Positions 1 through 10,329 of a stretch of DNA of 37,565 nt are shown in pieces. Source of the DNA: Nymphaea colorata (taxonomy: Eukaryota; Streptophyta; Magnoliopsida; Nymphaeales; Nymphaeaceae); the NCBI RefSeq assembly GCF_008831285.2, contig NW_022204588.1, positions 1-37,565 of the forward strand, given 5' to 3'. Position numbers and translations under genes: made by a program. The notes under the pieces are model-generated. The model was not told the DNA's origin and did no database searches. It worked only from the letters and a program-made list of their open reading frames with translations. Position 1 is the first letter of the stretch, and every line of letters starts with the position of its first letter.

Positions 1-824
1 TCACACAGGCAAACATAAGGTTCAGTGCACATGCAAGTGAAGCAAGAAGTCCATAGGAAATACTGAAGAAGTTTCTTTAGAACTGTCAGTTTCACAATTT
101 TAATGAAGACTGGAAAATATAATGTCATTTAAGGCTACTTCTCCAAGTTAATATAAAAATAATCAACTATGAAACTGTTCCTTTCAAATTACAAATTTCA
201 ATGAAATAAGTCTTGTTTATAGGGAAACATTGACCCGTTATAGAAAATATGACATCCTTTTAAAGTGACCTCCCACAATTAAGGAACTGAGTTTCAGAAG
301 TACCTAGGACTAATGAAAGGTTATGGAAGACTGATTTTTTTTTATCCTATCTCTACTAAGGAACTTCAAGACTGATGACCTTAAAAAAATTTACTCCCGG
401 TGGATCTGGCAATGCAATGTGGTTGGACACTCATGTTGGTCTGAATGAATCAGCCTTTTAGAGGAGGGTGAGTCAGGGCCTCCTACTAAAAAGCATAGCA
501 AGTTACAAGTCTCAGTAGGGCATGTATTTTTATTACTATAGGTTAGGTGAGGTTACCATTATCCTTTTTTGGTGACGAATCTTATGTCCCTAATAAAGGG
601 AATCTGTCAATTTTTCAAGGTTTCAAAACCAAAAAGGCATGGACAAATGGATAACAAAGAAAAATAAACGGCTCCAATCCTATCTCAGTTTATTTGAAAT
701 ACACATATATAATCATCATTCACATTATCGATTGACAAGAATTTTCACAATCAGAAAATTCAAATACAGTAATGTTTTCAAATAGATGAATTTCTTTGTA
801 CGACAAAGGGTGTTAAAAAGATTG
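1..824. other. AT-rich intergenic stretch, nothing recognised
   Basis: No open frame of useful length, no domain and no repeat structure beyond short A and T runs were seen on either strand. Weak resemblance between about 720-820 and 7760-7850 may mean the duplicated unit that follows starts a little earlier than marked. Confidence 0.5.
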
Positions 825-1219
825 AAAAGTTGTTTGATGTAATAAAATGATTGACAAACACCGGCTTCATTAATTGAAGAAAAAAGTTAAAATCTTGAGC
901 AATTTCTATGAAAAAAATGAAAAAAATCACATTTTGTACATACACTCTCCCTGGGCCTTTTTTTATTAATATTGATACTTATAAAATAGATGAAAATATT
1001 GAATAAATTGTCAAAAGATGTGGCCCATAAAAATCTTTCTATTCAGGTATTTTCTTTTATTAGGGTAAAATGGTCTTTTTCATACTTAAAAACAGTGGGG
1101 CATGTGCCTGTAGGTAATTGTACAAATATAAATGGTTACTTGTAACTTTTGAGAAGAAAAATGTATCAAACCTAATTGGTCTCACTAATTATTTGTCCGG
1201 ACTAATTTGTCTAGCAACA

Positions 1220-1236
1220 TATATGTGTGTGTGTGT
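1220..1236. repeat. AT/TG dinucleotide repeat in copy A
   Basis: A short (AT)n(GT)n run lies at the same place where copy B carries a much longer pure (AT)n run (8260-8298). It is a length-variable site within the duplicated unit. Confidence 0.85.
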
Positions 1237-1266
1237 AAAATGGTGCATGGATTGATGAGTTCGATT

Positions 1267-1343
1267 CAATGACAGTAGGAAGGTATTCATACTCCGCCCC
1301 ATATGCTGCATTATTCGTTCATTACAAAAGAATCTCATCTTAT
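1267..1343 (+). repeat. Inverted-repeat arm 1 of copy A
   Basis: This ~77 bp arm is the reverse complement, at roughly 80% by eye, of 1673-1748. The shared core is aggaaggtattcatactcc. The arms are separated by about 330 bp, so a transcript through this unit could fold into a long imperfect hairpin. The same structure is present in copy B. Confidence 0.75.
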
Positions 1344-1672
1344 GTGATGTACCATCTCGGGTCCTTCTCAATGACAAACTGTCATTTATTACAGCATCAT
1401 ACTACTAATGGTATCAATTGGTTTTGAATTAAAATAACATTGTTGTATTCAATGACATGGATGTCAAAAGAAAAAACGTAGAGTAGAAAGAAAACCCAAC
1501 TCCTAGGTTGGAGCACTAATCATTTGTTTGTTGGCAACCTCGTGTTTGCAGTACAATAACTAGAACTATGTACAAGGCAAGCTTAGGCATCTAAGCCTTT
1601 TGTTACGAGAAACATTACTAAAAATAAATTGATATTCAAAAACTTTTCAGATCGTCCTCCAGAGGTTCTTTT

Positions 1673-1748
1673 ATAAGGTGAGATTCTTTAAACATAATGA
1701 ATGATGCAGTATACAAGGAGGAGTATGAATACCTTCCTGCCATCATTG
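1673..1748 (-). repeat. Inverted-repeat arm 2 of copy A
   Basis: Reverse-complement partner of 1267-1343. The minus strand here is open for 85 codons (1636-1893). The first part reads like an exon ending near a GTATGT donor at about 1828, but no family was recognised. If the arms derive from a coding exon, the hairpin may be a fold-back copy of a gene fragment. Confidence 0.7.
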
Positions 1749-2094
1749 TATATATACAGAAAACCTCTTGTCGAGTGAACCAAATTGACTTCAGACTCTG
1801 ATTCTTTCGAGCAACTTCTCTACATACCTTCAACTCTTGCAACCTTTCCACAGAAAATAGACAGCCCTCGCCACCATCATCTCTAATTAGCATGGTACTG
1901 TCATCTGTCAGCAGCTGACCATTGCATCACATGGCTGAGTTTTGTACCCCCTTAAGCGCGTGGATGCAGAAGGACACATTGCCTAAGACATATTTTGGTT
2001 GAAAGGCATAGAAATATTTACTAGAGCCTATAAATGTTTTCTTGAGTGGTACAAATTATGTTTGTGTTATTCTTTAATCATAATAACCTATACA

Positions 2095-2300
2095 AGTGAT
2101 GAACGCAACTGGGACAGTCCAATACCGGTGACGATTACAACTGGTATAGATCTCTAACAATGAGGTAGTTCGCAGTCGTATATATTATATCGGTGAAATG
2201 TCTCGCCACTAAGTATTGATACCGGTGTTCTCTAGCACCAGTAGAAATTTCACCGCTATAAACCTATAACAGCAATTACCACCGCTATATTACCTGAACC
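2095..2300. repeat. CCGGTG/CACCG-rich block, CACTA-like subterminal character (copy A)
   Basis: Short motifs of the form ACCGGTG, CACCGCTATA and their reverse complements recur over 200 bp in both orientations. The equivalent block of copy B is at 9290-9530 and includes ACTACCGGTGGT. Clustered short motifs of this kind are known from subterminal regions of plant CACTA transposons. No CACTA terminus or transposase was found, so the assignment is only suggestive. Confidence 0.3.
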
Positions 2301-2964
2301 CACAATGTAACCACCATGTTATTTGAATCACACAACTCAATGCACGAAATGTGCACCTCGAGTGCCTGCCTATCGCTCATGTCTATCTCTCCCTCTACCT
2401 CTGTTTTGTAATTAATGCTTGTATTTTTTTTTCATTTTTCTATTTCACATTGTTTTTGTTTAATTTTTTTCTCAGCCGCATGGTAGAATTAGATAAAAGC
2501 GATAAGTGTTAATTTATTGAAGGTTGTATGTTGAATGAAAAGTGTAAGTTAATAAATGTTGGATAAAAATCATAGAGTTTAGTGAATTTATTGAACTTAT
2601 AACCATTTGACCAAACCGTGCTCTCATGAGTATGTTGTTTAAATAAACCAAAGTAATGTTTTTTTTCACCCGCAGTACTTATAAGGAATTAAATATTTTA
2701 CAAACTTTTATGTATAATTGTTGATAACAACTAATTAAACTTTCTCGCAAATAGCAAAACAGTGCCATCCTTCATGTCTGATTTTGGTGCGAGAAAAAAA
2801 AAATGGTTTTTTTGCTCTTGTTTTTAATTTCTGACATGATTTTTGTTGATATAATATGTTGGATTATTTTTGCCATGAAACTTATGCTTCACTATGCATC
2901 GCTTAGCTACACATTGCATCACCAACTTAGTGCATCGCTTCACCTTGTTGTACTTCACAACAAA

Positions 2965-3721
2965 TCAGCAGTTTCACCATTTAGGCCCTTCTCAATGACC
3001 TCCTCTTGGGGATCTAGAACAAAAGAACTATCAAAGACAGAAGATGAAGACGACTGCATGCCAACATTGATTGCATCAGTTTGCTGTTTCTCCTTTGAAC
3101 AAAACCAGCTTGATTTTGCAATTGAGATTGCAAAAACGTTGATGAGAATTTGGTGCATGCTCCCCTATAGTCTGTCTAGATGTATTTTCATCCATTCTGC
3201 AAAGAAATCTGAATGAGAACTAAAACCACCAGAATCATTATCGCCCATACCTGTATGAAGCTACTCCACTGCACCTCCTTCATGCTCGCCCGGGTCTGCT
3301 TAGAACCCTTAACAGACGGAAAATCTGCTTCCAAATTGTTCAGATGGGCATTGGCACCGGCACCAAGTGCAACCAACTCTACTGGTATGGCAGACTCGTT
3401 GGACTCAACAAGCACATCGGAACTACTCCTTTCTACAACCTATTTACTTTCTCTGGTTTGATTTGACCGAGTTACTGACACTAAAGGAGCAGCTTTTCCG
3501 GCAACAGCCTCGTCCACCTGAACTTGTAATGGTACTCTGATTCACTCAAGGAAAGGTTCACTAGAGAAGTGTCAGCAGGGAGCCCAGTTGATCCCATCGG
3601 AATCATTACCCTCCTGTAACCCAGCTGCAGAAGAACCATCGATCCGAAACTCATCATCCACAAGCTTGTCAAAGAAACCTTCATCCGTCTGATCCTGCAT
3701 AAGAAATGGAGAAGCCGCCAT
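2965..3721 (-). pseudogene. SEC16: SEC16-like COPII scaffold, broken N-terminal fragment
   Basis: Reading down the minus strand, an ATG at 3721 opens a 48-codon frame beginning MAASPFLMQ followed by DQTDEGFFDKLVDDEF. This closely resembles the conserved acidic N terminus of plant SEC16 proteins, which organise ER exit sites and recruit COPII coats. A TGA near 3577 ends it. A second frame continues with PVELVALGAG and later MKEVQWSSF (about 3240-3415). A further frame shift yields DNDSGGFSSHSDFFAEW (3190-3240). These short motifs occur in this order in SEC16 N-terminal regions. At least two shifts and in-frame stops are needed, so the piece is not translatable as it stands. It ends where duplicated unit A begins, and no central or C-terminal SEC16 sequence was found in the window. 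An unrecognised intron could explain one break but not all. Confidence 0.6.
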
Positions 3722-4138
3722 TGATATAACAGAAAGCAGAAAGAAATGCTCAAAATGTCAGATCGAAACACCCAACTTCCTTGTGAACGATAATTCGAAT
3801 GGTCTTCACTGGAATCTACCTTGACTAACAAAATTAACAGCAACCAAGACCTTAATAGTCCTGGACCACATACCAAAGTGATGAATCACAAATCAAACCA
3901 TAACAAATCAAAATGAGCAACGAGGATAAATTTCAAAAAAAAAAACTTGTTTGAAAAGGGGAGTCATGACCGTTGTTACACATGTTAGATGAAATTATAT
4001 CAGAAACCACCTGGATGGCACAACGAAGACCCTTCTCCTCCTCCAGAAAACCAGTCATGGGCCAGAAAAACAGAAAGGGATAGAGAAATGGCCGGAAAAA
4101 AAAATAAAAAAAAGAGAGGAAAGAGTGATCGATCTTAC

Positions 4139-4240
4139 CGGAAACCAGCCATCGCCGTGCTACCTTCGAGCTCCCCCTCCTTGATGAGGGCAGATCGTAA
4201 GAGGCAACCTCCAGAGGAGACGAGAAGATGAGCTAGAAAT
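4139..4240 (-). pseudogene. Probable 5' leader/first exon of the SEC16-like gene
   Basis: This GC-richer stretch on the minus strand ends with ATGGCTGGTTTCCG followed by a consensus donor GTAAG (4134-4138). It lies about 420 bp upstream of the SEC16-like ATG, which fits a 5' exon with a leader intron. No protein homology supports it; the call rests on base composition, splice donor and position. Confidence 0.35.
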
Positions 4241-5654
4241 CTTTCCCTGTTTATTGGGTTTTTACATGGTAAAAATGTGATGCATTTCGGAAAAACCGTT
4301 TAAAACCCCGATACTTATCATCTGCATCAAGCATGCACTTGGGAAGTCGACTTTCCTTTTATGTTCTTCAAACATTTTATTGGGGTCAAAGAAAAAAAAG
4401 ATCCAAATCCATGTTCACATGTAACTCCCTATCTGATCCGAAACAAATAGGAACTTAAGAAAACTGCATCCGCATCATAATATTTAACGAACGAGGTGAT
4501 AGCCGATGGTTTTTTAGCTTTTTTCTTTAACGAAACGCTAATCTAGACTTACCGGTTTGGTTGACGAAGCGCATCAAATCTGTCATGCTTGTAATAGCTG
4601 TTATTAAGTAAGAATATTTTTAATTTTCAAAGCATTTTTAAATTTTAAATTGATTTTTTATTATTTCAAAAAACACTTCTGTTTTGCGCCATAAAGTCTT
4701 TAAGGTTAGTGCTAACATAAATTCAAAATATGACTGTAACAAAAAAATAAAACATGTTCCGCAGTTTTTGTAGCCCTTTTAAGCTATATCAAATGATATT
4801 ATTGATCAATCTCTATATGCAAATAGAAATTATGTCATAAGAAGGACCAAACACTCATATCAAATTACATAGGGTTATAAAGCATCTCATTCACTTAAGA
4901 TCGCGATCGACAAAAAAAATGCTGAACCAAAAAAAAAAAAGTTTAAACTTAAAACTTTTCTTAGTGACAACTATAATATCAAAAGTGGTCACAGTGAAAA
5001 GTATGGGAGACCCTCTTATTTGCTAAACAACCCTTAGATGCCACCACCCCTTAGTTAGCTTCAAACTTTGTCCCCATCAAGTCTCACCTCTCTTATTCTA
5101 CTATTTGTCCTCATAAGATGAGGATTTACCCACATGTATCATTCGAGAAAAAAAAAACCATTTTACACAATGAATTTTTTTTAAAAAAAAAACAAAAAGG
5201 TTAGCCGTCTCTACATTGGGTAGGAAGAAGACATGTTTCGGTTGCTTTGCAAAGTAACTAAGAAATTATTTGTCAATCTGGTCACCATTTACTTAAAGGA
5301 TGGATCCATTAGGAATTTATTTTTTCTTATAAATCGAATATGAACGAGAGAGATGTTATAATTCTCTCAAGTAGAATATCTTTGTTTTCAAAAAATTCAG
5401 CTCTACCATTATAAACCGATCATATCACTATTTTATTTTTCCATTTTTGCACTGCATTGATTTTACATCACTCTTTCCAAGAGAACACCCGACACAGTTG
5501 CACCGGCAACATAGCAGCACAATCTTCTTTTGTAGGCGGCAGATGAGTTCTATCAGCAATTAATTAATGCAACATTAAAGAAAAAAACATTCATACAACA
5601 TTCACACCTATATATCAAAACTGAAAGATGAACTTAGAGATGAAGCCCATCAAC
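4241..5654. other. AT-rich stretch without recognisable genes
   Basis: Repeated A and T runs and no open frame with domain character on either strand. No terminal repeats or target duplications were noticed. Confidence 0.5.
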
Positions 5655-6030
5655 TCAGTAGATGCCTCTCCCTAGGGGCTGCACACATAGAAGGCATGCT
5701 CCTCTTCCGAGAAGACGTGCAACTTCACCACCTTCCTTCCCAACTTCTTCAGCTCCTCCACTAATATCATGCACGGTCCCTAGAACGTTTCGACCTCTCA
5801 TCACCACCATCCGCGATGTCCGGCAGCCCCTCCGCTGGTGGTTTACATAAGAGGAGCTCCCTGGTACCAAACCCTTGAGGCCTGATAGATCAGCCACCTG
5901 GCTGGAGCGAGGACGTTGTGGATGATCTTCCCACCGACAGCGTCGCCCATGATGAAAGCTGAGAAAGGTAAGCTGAGTCAAGGAGGTGGTGGCAAGCATA
6001 CGGGGAGGAAAGCCATGGAACTAATTACAA
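5655..6030 (-). pseudogene. Unrecognised GC-rich coding-like fragment
   Basis: Base composition rises sharply over about 370 bp. The minus strand gives protein-like reads in more than one frame: MGDAVGGKIIHNVLAPARW (start near 5950), then after a stop a piece reading EELKKLGRKVVKLHVFSEEE (around 5720-5775). An alternative frame is open for 114 codons. The switching of the plausible frame suggests a decayed gene or exon fragment. I do not recognise the family, and neither neighbour explains it. It could also be a chance GC-rich island. Confidence 0.25.
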
Positions 6031-6961
6031 GATTTTTTGTATTGCATTGTTGAAAAGTAATGCTTGTTGTTTTGTGAATTATGAAATTTTTATCAATATA
6101 TGATTATTTTAAAGTGGTTTCTATCATATTGTACATTTGTATTTGTGTTCATTCTCATCGATGTGCTAATGAACAGATAGCAGAGAACAAATTCATGCTT
6201 AGGCTATCTTCCACCTAGACATTCAACCACTAGCTTTATTAAATATATATGCAAATATTGGAGTTGCATGCTGTTAAGTTTTAATAACATGAAGTCCCGA
6301 TAAACATATCTTTAAACCTAGCCTAACCAAGTGATCATGTGGACTTTCTGGCCACAAAGTCAACCGGTATAGTCTGATTACAGATTTGCCACGTAAAACC
6401 TTAGAAGGTTTCAAGCGAATGATCCCACTCCATGAAAAATGTAATGTCTAAGTGGTTCGGTTGAGAGTTTTTACAGGATTTTTCCTCTTCTGCGAAAGGT
6501 AATTTTGTCTTTTTCTGTTTTACAAAGAAAGCAACTTTTGCATCTTTGTCATTTGGGGGGCTTTTTTTTGTCCTTATCATTAAGTTCAAAAATGGATGCC
6601 CAAGTGGCATTCTACTATGGGCCCTTCGGCACATGGTGACAAAAAATAGGAGGGAGTTGGTGGCTGCACCACTATACGCCAAAAAAAAAAAAGGTTAGGG
6701 CTTAAGATATTTTGAAAATTATTTCAAAATAAAATATTCTTTCTCGTTTTTCATTTTTTAGTTTTTTTGTTATTATTCTTTTATTAATTGAGAGCATTTT
6801 CATTATTCGTGTATTGGCATGTGAAAATTTTGTGTATCCCAAGATGTGCATAAAATGGGCTGTAGGTAAGCTTAAAGGGGTTCTCGGCAACGAAAGATCA
6901 CTTTGATAGCAGCAGGCTCGAATATATGATACGTTTGCCATAACTCGTCTCGTCTCACCAA

Positions 6962-6965
<4 letters not shown>

Positions 6966-6998
<33 letters not shown>
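6966..6998. repeat. (TA)n microsatellite
   Basis: Uninterrupted TA dinucleotide run of about 33 bp. Confidence 0.95.
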
Positions 6999-7003
<5 letters not shown>

Positions 7004-7161
7004 GACACAATGTTGTAGAACATGGTAAATACAAATTTAATTATCATTTTTAGCTACAAATTGTTAAATTTGGACAACCAGCCACATGAATATATAATGA
7101 GAGAGAGATACCTTTTTTATGTGATGGGCCTACTGTCTCATAATTTGACACACAAACTCTT

Positions 7162-7201
7162 TTTTGTATTATTAAGGGGTGTTTTGTATTATTAAGGGGT
7201 G
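7162..7201. repeat. Perfect 20 bp tandem duplication
   Basis: The unit ttttgtattattaaggggtg occurs twice back to back (7162-7181 and 7182-7201) without a mismatch. This indicates a recent slippage event or a repaired break. Confidence 0.95.
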
Positions 7202-7725
7202 TTCAATGAGCTTGAAGTTGAAGAATTTTAAAAATAAAATTATTGTTTTCTATAAACAGAAAATTATATTTTAAAAAAACAATTTTTATTCTAGAATTAT
7301 AAGCTTATCATCAAATCAAAATTCTCAAATTATGATTATAATTTCAGAATTTAAAAATTTTTTATTCTCTCTTTAAGGCATTTGTTATGATGGTTTGAAT
7401 CCATTAGTTATAAAATTTTAATTACTATTTATCAAACAAGTCATTTTCAGTTTTGAACTCAAAATTTCATTCTATCAAACACAACAATTCATTTTCCTCA
7501 ATAATATAATATACTAAGCACGTGCTAGTGGCGTACAGGGGAGGGCTCAACTAACATGTGGCTGTTATATTTGTAAAATATATTTCATTGGGTTGCTGGA
7601 TCCACATACATATTGACATGTAAATCTTATATGTTTATCCATCTTTCTATAACGATACTTAGCCATCACATTTAATTCACCTATGTAAGATACTCTGGTC
7701 TGGTTCTGGTTCATTCGTGCACCTT

Positions 7726-7746
7726 CCCCCCCCCCCCCCACCCCCC
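7726..7746. repeat. Poly-C tract
   Basis: Fourteen C residues, one A, then six more C residues. This is a likely site of sequencing or assembly length error. Confidence 0.95.
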
Positions 7747-8258
7747 AACCTGTCTCTATCATAATTCAGTAATTGTCATAAAAATTTGAGAAATTCACAA
7801 GTAATGAATCTGCTTTTATTATATTTATAACTAACTGTTTAATATTTGATAAATTGTAAAAAGTTGTTTGACATTGTAAAATGATTGACAAACACCTGCT
7901 TCATTAATTGAAGAAAAATGTTAAAATCATGAGTAATTTCTATGAAAAAAATGAAAAATATCACATTTTGTACATACACTCTCCCTGTGCCTTTTTTATT
8001 AATGTTGATACTTATAAAATCAATGGAAATATTTGAGGAAACTGACAAAAGATGTGGCCCATGAAAAATTTTCTATTTAAAGGTATTTTCTTTTTTATTA
8101 GGTTAAAATGTTGTTCTTCATATTTTTTAAAATTTTCTATTATTGGGGCATGTGTCTGTAAGTTATTATATAAATATAAGTTACTTGTCACTTTCAGAAG
8201 GAAAATGCATCAAACCTAGTCAGTCTCATTAATTATTTGCCCGGTCTAATTTATCAGA

Positions 8259-8259
<1 letters not shown>

Positions 8260-8298
<39 letters not shown>
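8260..8298. repeat. (AT)n microsatellite in copy B
   Basis: Pure AT run of about 39 bp at the position of the shorter mixed repeat in copy A. Confidence 0.95.
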
Positions 8299-8301
<3 letters not shown>

Positions 8302-8328
8302 GTGGTGCACGGACTGATGGGTTTGATT

Positions 8329-8403
8329 CAATGACGGTAAGAAGGTATTCATACCCCGCCTCATATATTGCATTATTCGTTCTTTAAAAGAATCTCAGCT
8401 TAT
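8329..8403 (+). repeat. Inverted-repeat arm 1 of copy B
   Basis: Reverse-complement partner of 8874-8944. The arm contains gcctcatatat, and the reverse complement of arm 2 has the same word, while the two arms of copy A differ from it at this place. Confidence 0.75.
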
Positions 8404-8873
8404 GCTGATATACCATCAGGGGTTCTTCTCAATGACAGATTGTCATTTATTACATAATCATGCTAGTAATGGTATCAGCTTGGTTTCAAATTGAAATAAC
8501 ATTGCTGCATTCAATGATATATGTGTCAAAAGAAAAAACATGGAGTAGAAAGAAAACCCAACTCTTAGGTTGGATTCCACTAATCATTTGTTTAGAAGCG
8601 GGTGTTGGCAACCACTTCCTAAATTTATATATGTCAATCTGCTATATTAAGCATAGTGAGCAATATGACCAACATCTTCAAAACACTTCAACATGGAACA
8701 TTTTTATGACTTCTGAAAGTACAAAGTTGCAAAGCATGAACATGTTTGCAATACAATAAGTAGAACTATGTATGACGCTATCTTAGGCATCTACACTTTT
8801 TGTTACAAGAAACATTACTAAAAATAGATTCCTATTCATTACACTTTTTAGACCGTCCTTCTTTGGTTCTTTT

Positions 8874-8944
8874 ATAAGATGAAATTCTTTATAAAGAACA
8901 AATGATATATGAGGCAGAGTATGAATACCTTCCTGCCGTCATTG
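8874..8944 (-). repeat. Inverted-repeat arm 2 of copy B
   Basis: Partner of 8329-8403, separated by about 470 bp because of the extra 130 bp in this copy. Identity between the arms of copy B looks at least as high as between the equivalent arms of copies A and B. Confidence 0.7.
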
Positions 8945-9289
8945 TATATATACAATAAAATCTCTTGTTGAGTGACACAAAATTGACTTCACTCTAATTT
9001 TTTTGAGCAACTTCATAATCTACATACCTTCACCTCTTGCAGCCTTACCGAAAAAACAGATTGCCCTCACCACCATAATCTCTAATTAGCATGGTACTGT
9101 CATCTGTCAATAGTTGACCATTGCATCATGTGGCTGAGTTTTGTTCCCCCTTAGTGCATGGAGGTCGAAGGAACACATCACGTGAGACATAATTTTTGTT
9201 GAAAGGCTTGGAAATATTTACTAGAGGTTATAAATGTTTTCTTGAGGGTTATAAATTTTGTTTGTGCTTTTCTTTAATGACAGTAAGCG

Positions 9290-9530
9290 ATACCGGTGAT
9301 GAACCGGACTGGTACAGCCCTCCTGATGATGGTAAGGTGGTTTAGGTCGCCGCCATATACATTTATACCAGTGATATTTCTTTGCCGCTAAACGTGCTTA
9401 CACTGGTGTTCTGTACCACCGGTAGAAATTTTCACCGCTATAAACCTATAACTGTGAATTTTAGCACTGCTATATATTACCTTAACCAAACACATAACCA
9501 CTAGTGCGTACTACCGGTGGTATTTGAAGT
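9290..9530. repeat. CCGGTG-rich block of copy B
   Basis: Counterpart of 2095-2300, with several ACCGGTG and CACCG words in both orientations and the palindrome ACTACCGGTGGT near 9500. A CACTA subterminal origin is possible but unproven. Confidence 0.3.
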
Positions 9531-10315
9531 GCACACCTCAACGCACGAGATGTGAACCTCAAGTGCCTGACTATCTATCCAGTCTGTCTCTCCCTCTGTT
9601 TTGCAATTAACGCTTGTATCTTTTTTATTTTCTATTTCATATTGTTTTTGTTTACTTTTTTTCTCAGCTGCATGGTAGAATTAGATTAAACCGTGAGTGT
9701 TGAATTTATTGAACATTTTATGTTGACTGAAATAGTGTAAGTTAGTAAATATTGGATGAAAATCATAAAGTTTAGTGAATTTATTGTACTTATAACCATT
9801 TGACGAAAGCGGTGCTTTCATGAGTATGTTGTTTAAATAAACCAAAGTAATGTTTCTTTGCTTTCATCTGCAGTACTTATAAGGTATTAAATATTTTATA
9901 AACTTTTATGTATAATTGTTGATAACAACTAATTAAACTTTCTTGCAAATAGCAAAACAGTGCCATCTTTCATTTCTGATTTTGGCACAAGAAAAATGTT
10001 TTTTGCTTTTCTTTTTAATTTTTGACATGATTTTTGTTGATATAATATGTTAGAGTATTTCTGCCATGTAACTTAATTAAGCTTCACTATGCATCACTTA
10101 GCTACGCATTGCATCACCAGCTTAGTGCTTCGCTTTGCCTTGTTCTACTTCACAACAATGTTGTAAGAAGCATACCCCTCACACAAAAAAATGTGACTCA
10201 AAGCATTTTTTAGAAAAAAACGCCTTGAGGCCTTGCCGTGAGGCGCACACATCCTTGAAGCATGTGCCTCATTTGGTAGAGGTGTATGCCTCCATCCGTG
10301 GTACACTCCGTGCTT

Positions 10316-10329
10316 GAGGTGTACACCTC
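10316..10329. repeat. 14 bp perfect palindrome next to hAT-like terminus
   Basis: GAGGTGTACACCTC is a perfect palindrome whose last base is the first base of CAGGGATG. The 160 bp before it are rich in GAGGCG/CGCCT words of both orientations. Confidence 0.7.

Larger units (their letters stand above)
825..2964. repeat. Duplicated unit, copy A (second copy at 7859-10161)
   Basis: Long blocks match the second copy in the same orientation and order, for example 840-960 with 7870-7985, 1640-1890 with 8840-9090, and 2480-2960 with 9680-10160. Divergence is substantial but alignment by eye is easy. Copy A lacks about 130 bp present in copy B at 8605-8740. The unit holds an inverted repeat (1267-1343 with 1673-1748), a dinucleotide repeat and a CCGGTG-rich block near 2100-2290. 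Its right edge, at the shared word cttcacaaca, coincides with the point where SEC16-like sequence begins. That fits insertion of a mobile element into a gene, or a breakpoint of a segmental duplication. No transposase was recognised, so the class is unknown. Confidence 0.8.
6031..7858. other. AT-rich stretch between the duplicated units
   Basis: No gene was recognised. It contains a (TA)n microsatellite, a perfect 20 bp tandem duplication and a C homopolymer, listed separately. The part 7200-7500 is very AT-rich and carries words typical of degraded MITEs near both ends (aaggggtgttc and tatcaaacac), but no convincing terminal repeat could be fixed. Confidence 0.45.
7859..10161. repeat. Duplicated unit, copy B
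   Basis: Same orientation and order as copy A (825-2964). It includes the hairpin-forming arms (8329-8403 and 8874-8944), an expanded (AT)n run at 8260-8298, about 130 bp not found in copy A (8605-8740), and the CCGGTG-rich block at 9290-9530. Homology stops at the word cttcacaaca near 10161, the same word that ends copy A. Beyond it the two flanks are unrelated. A shared sharp edge in two different contexts is what a mobile element would give. Confidence 0.8.
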
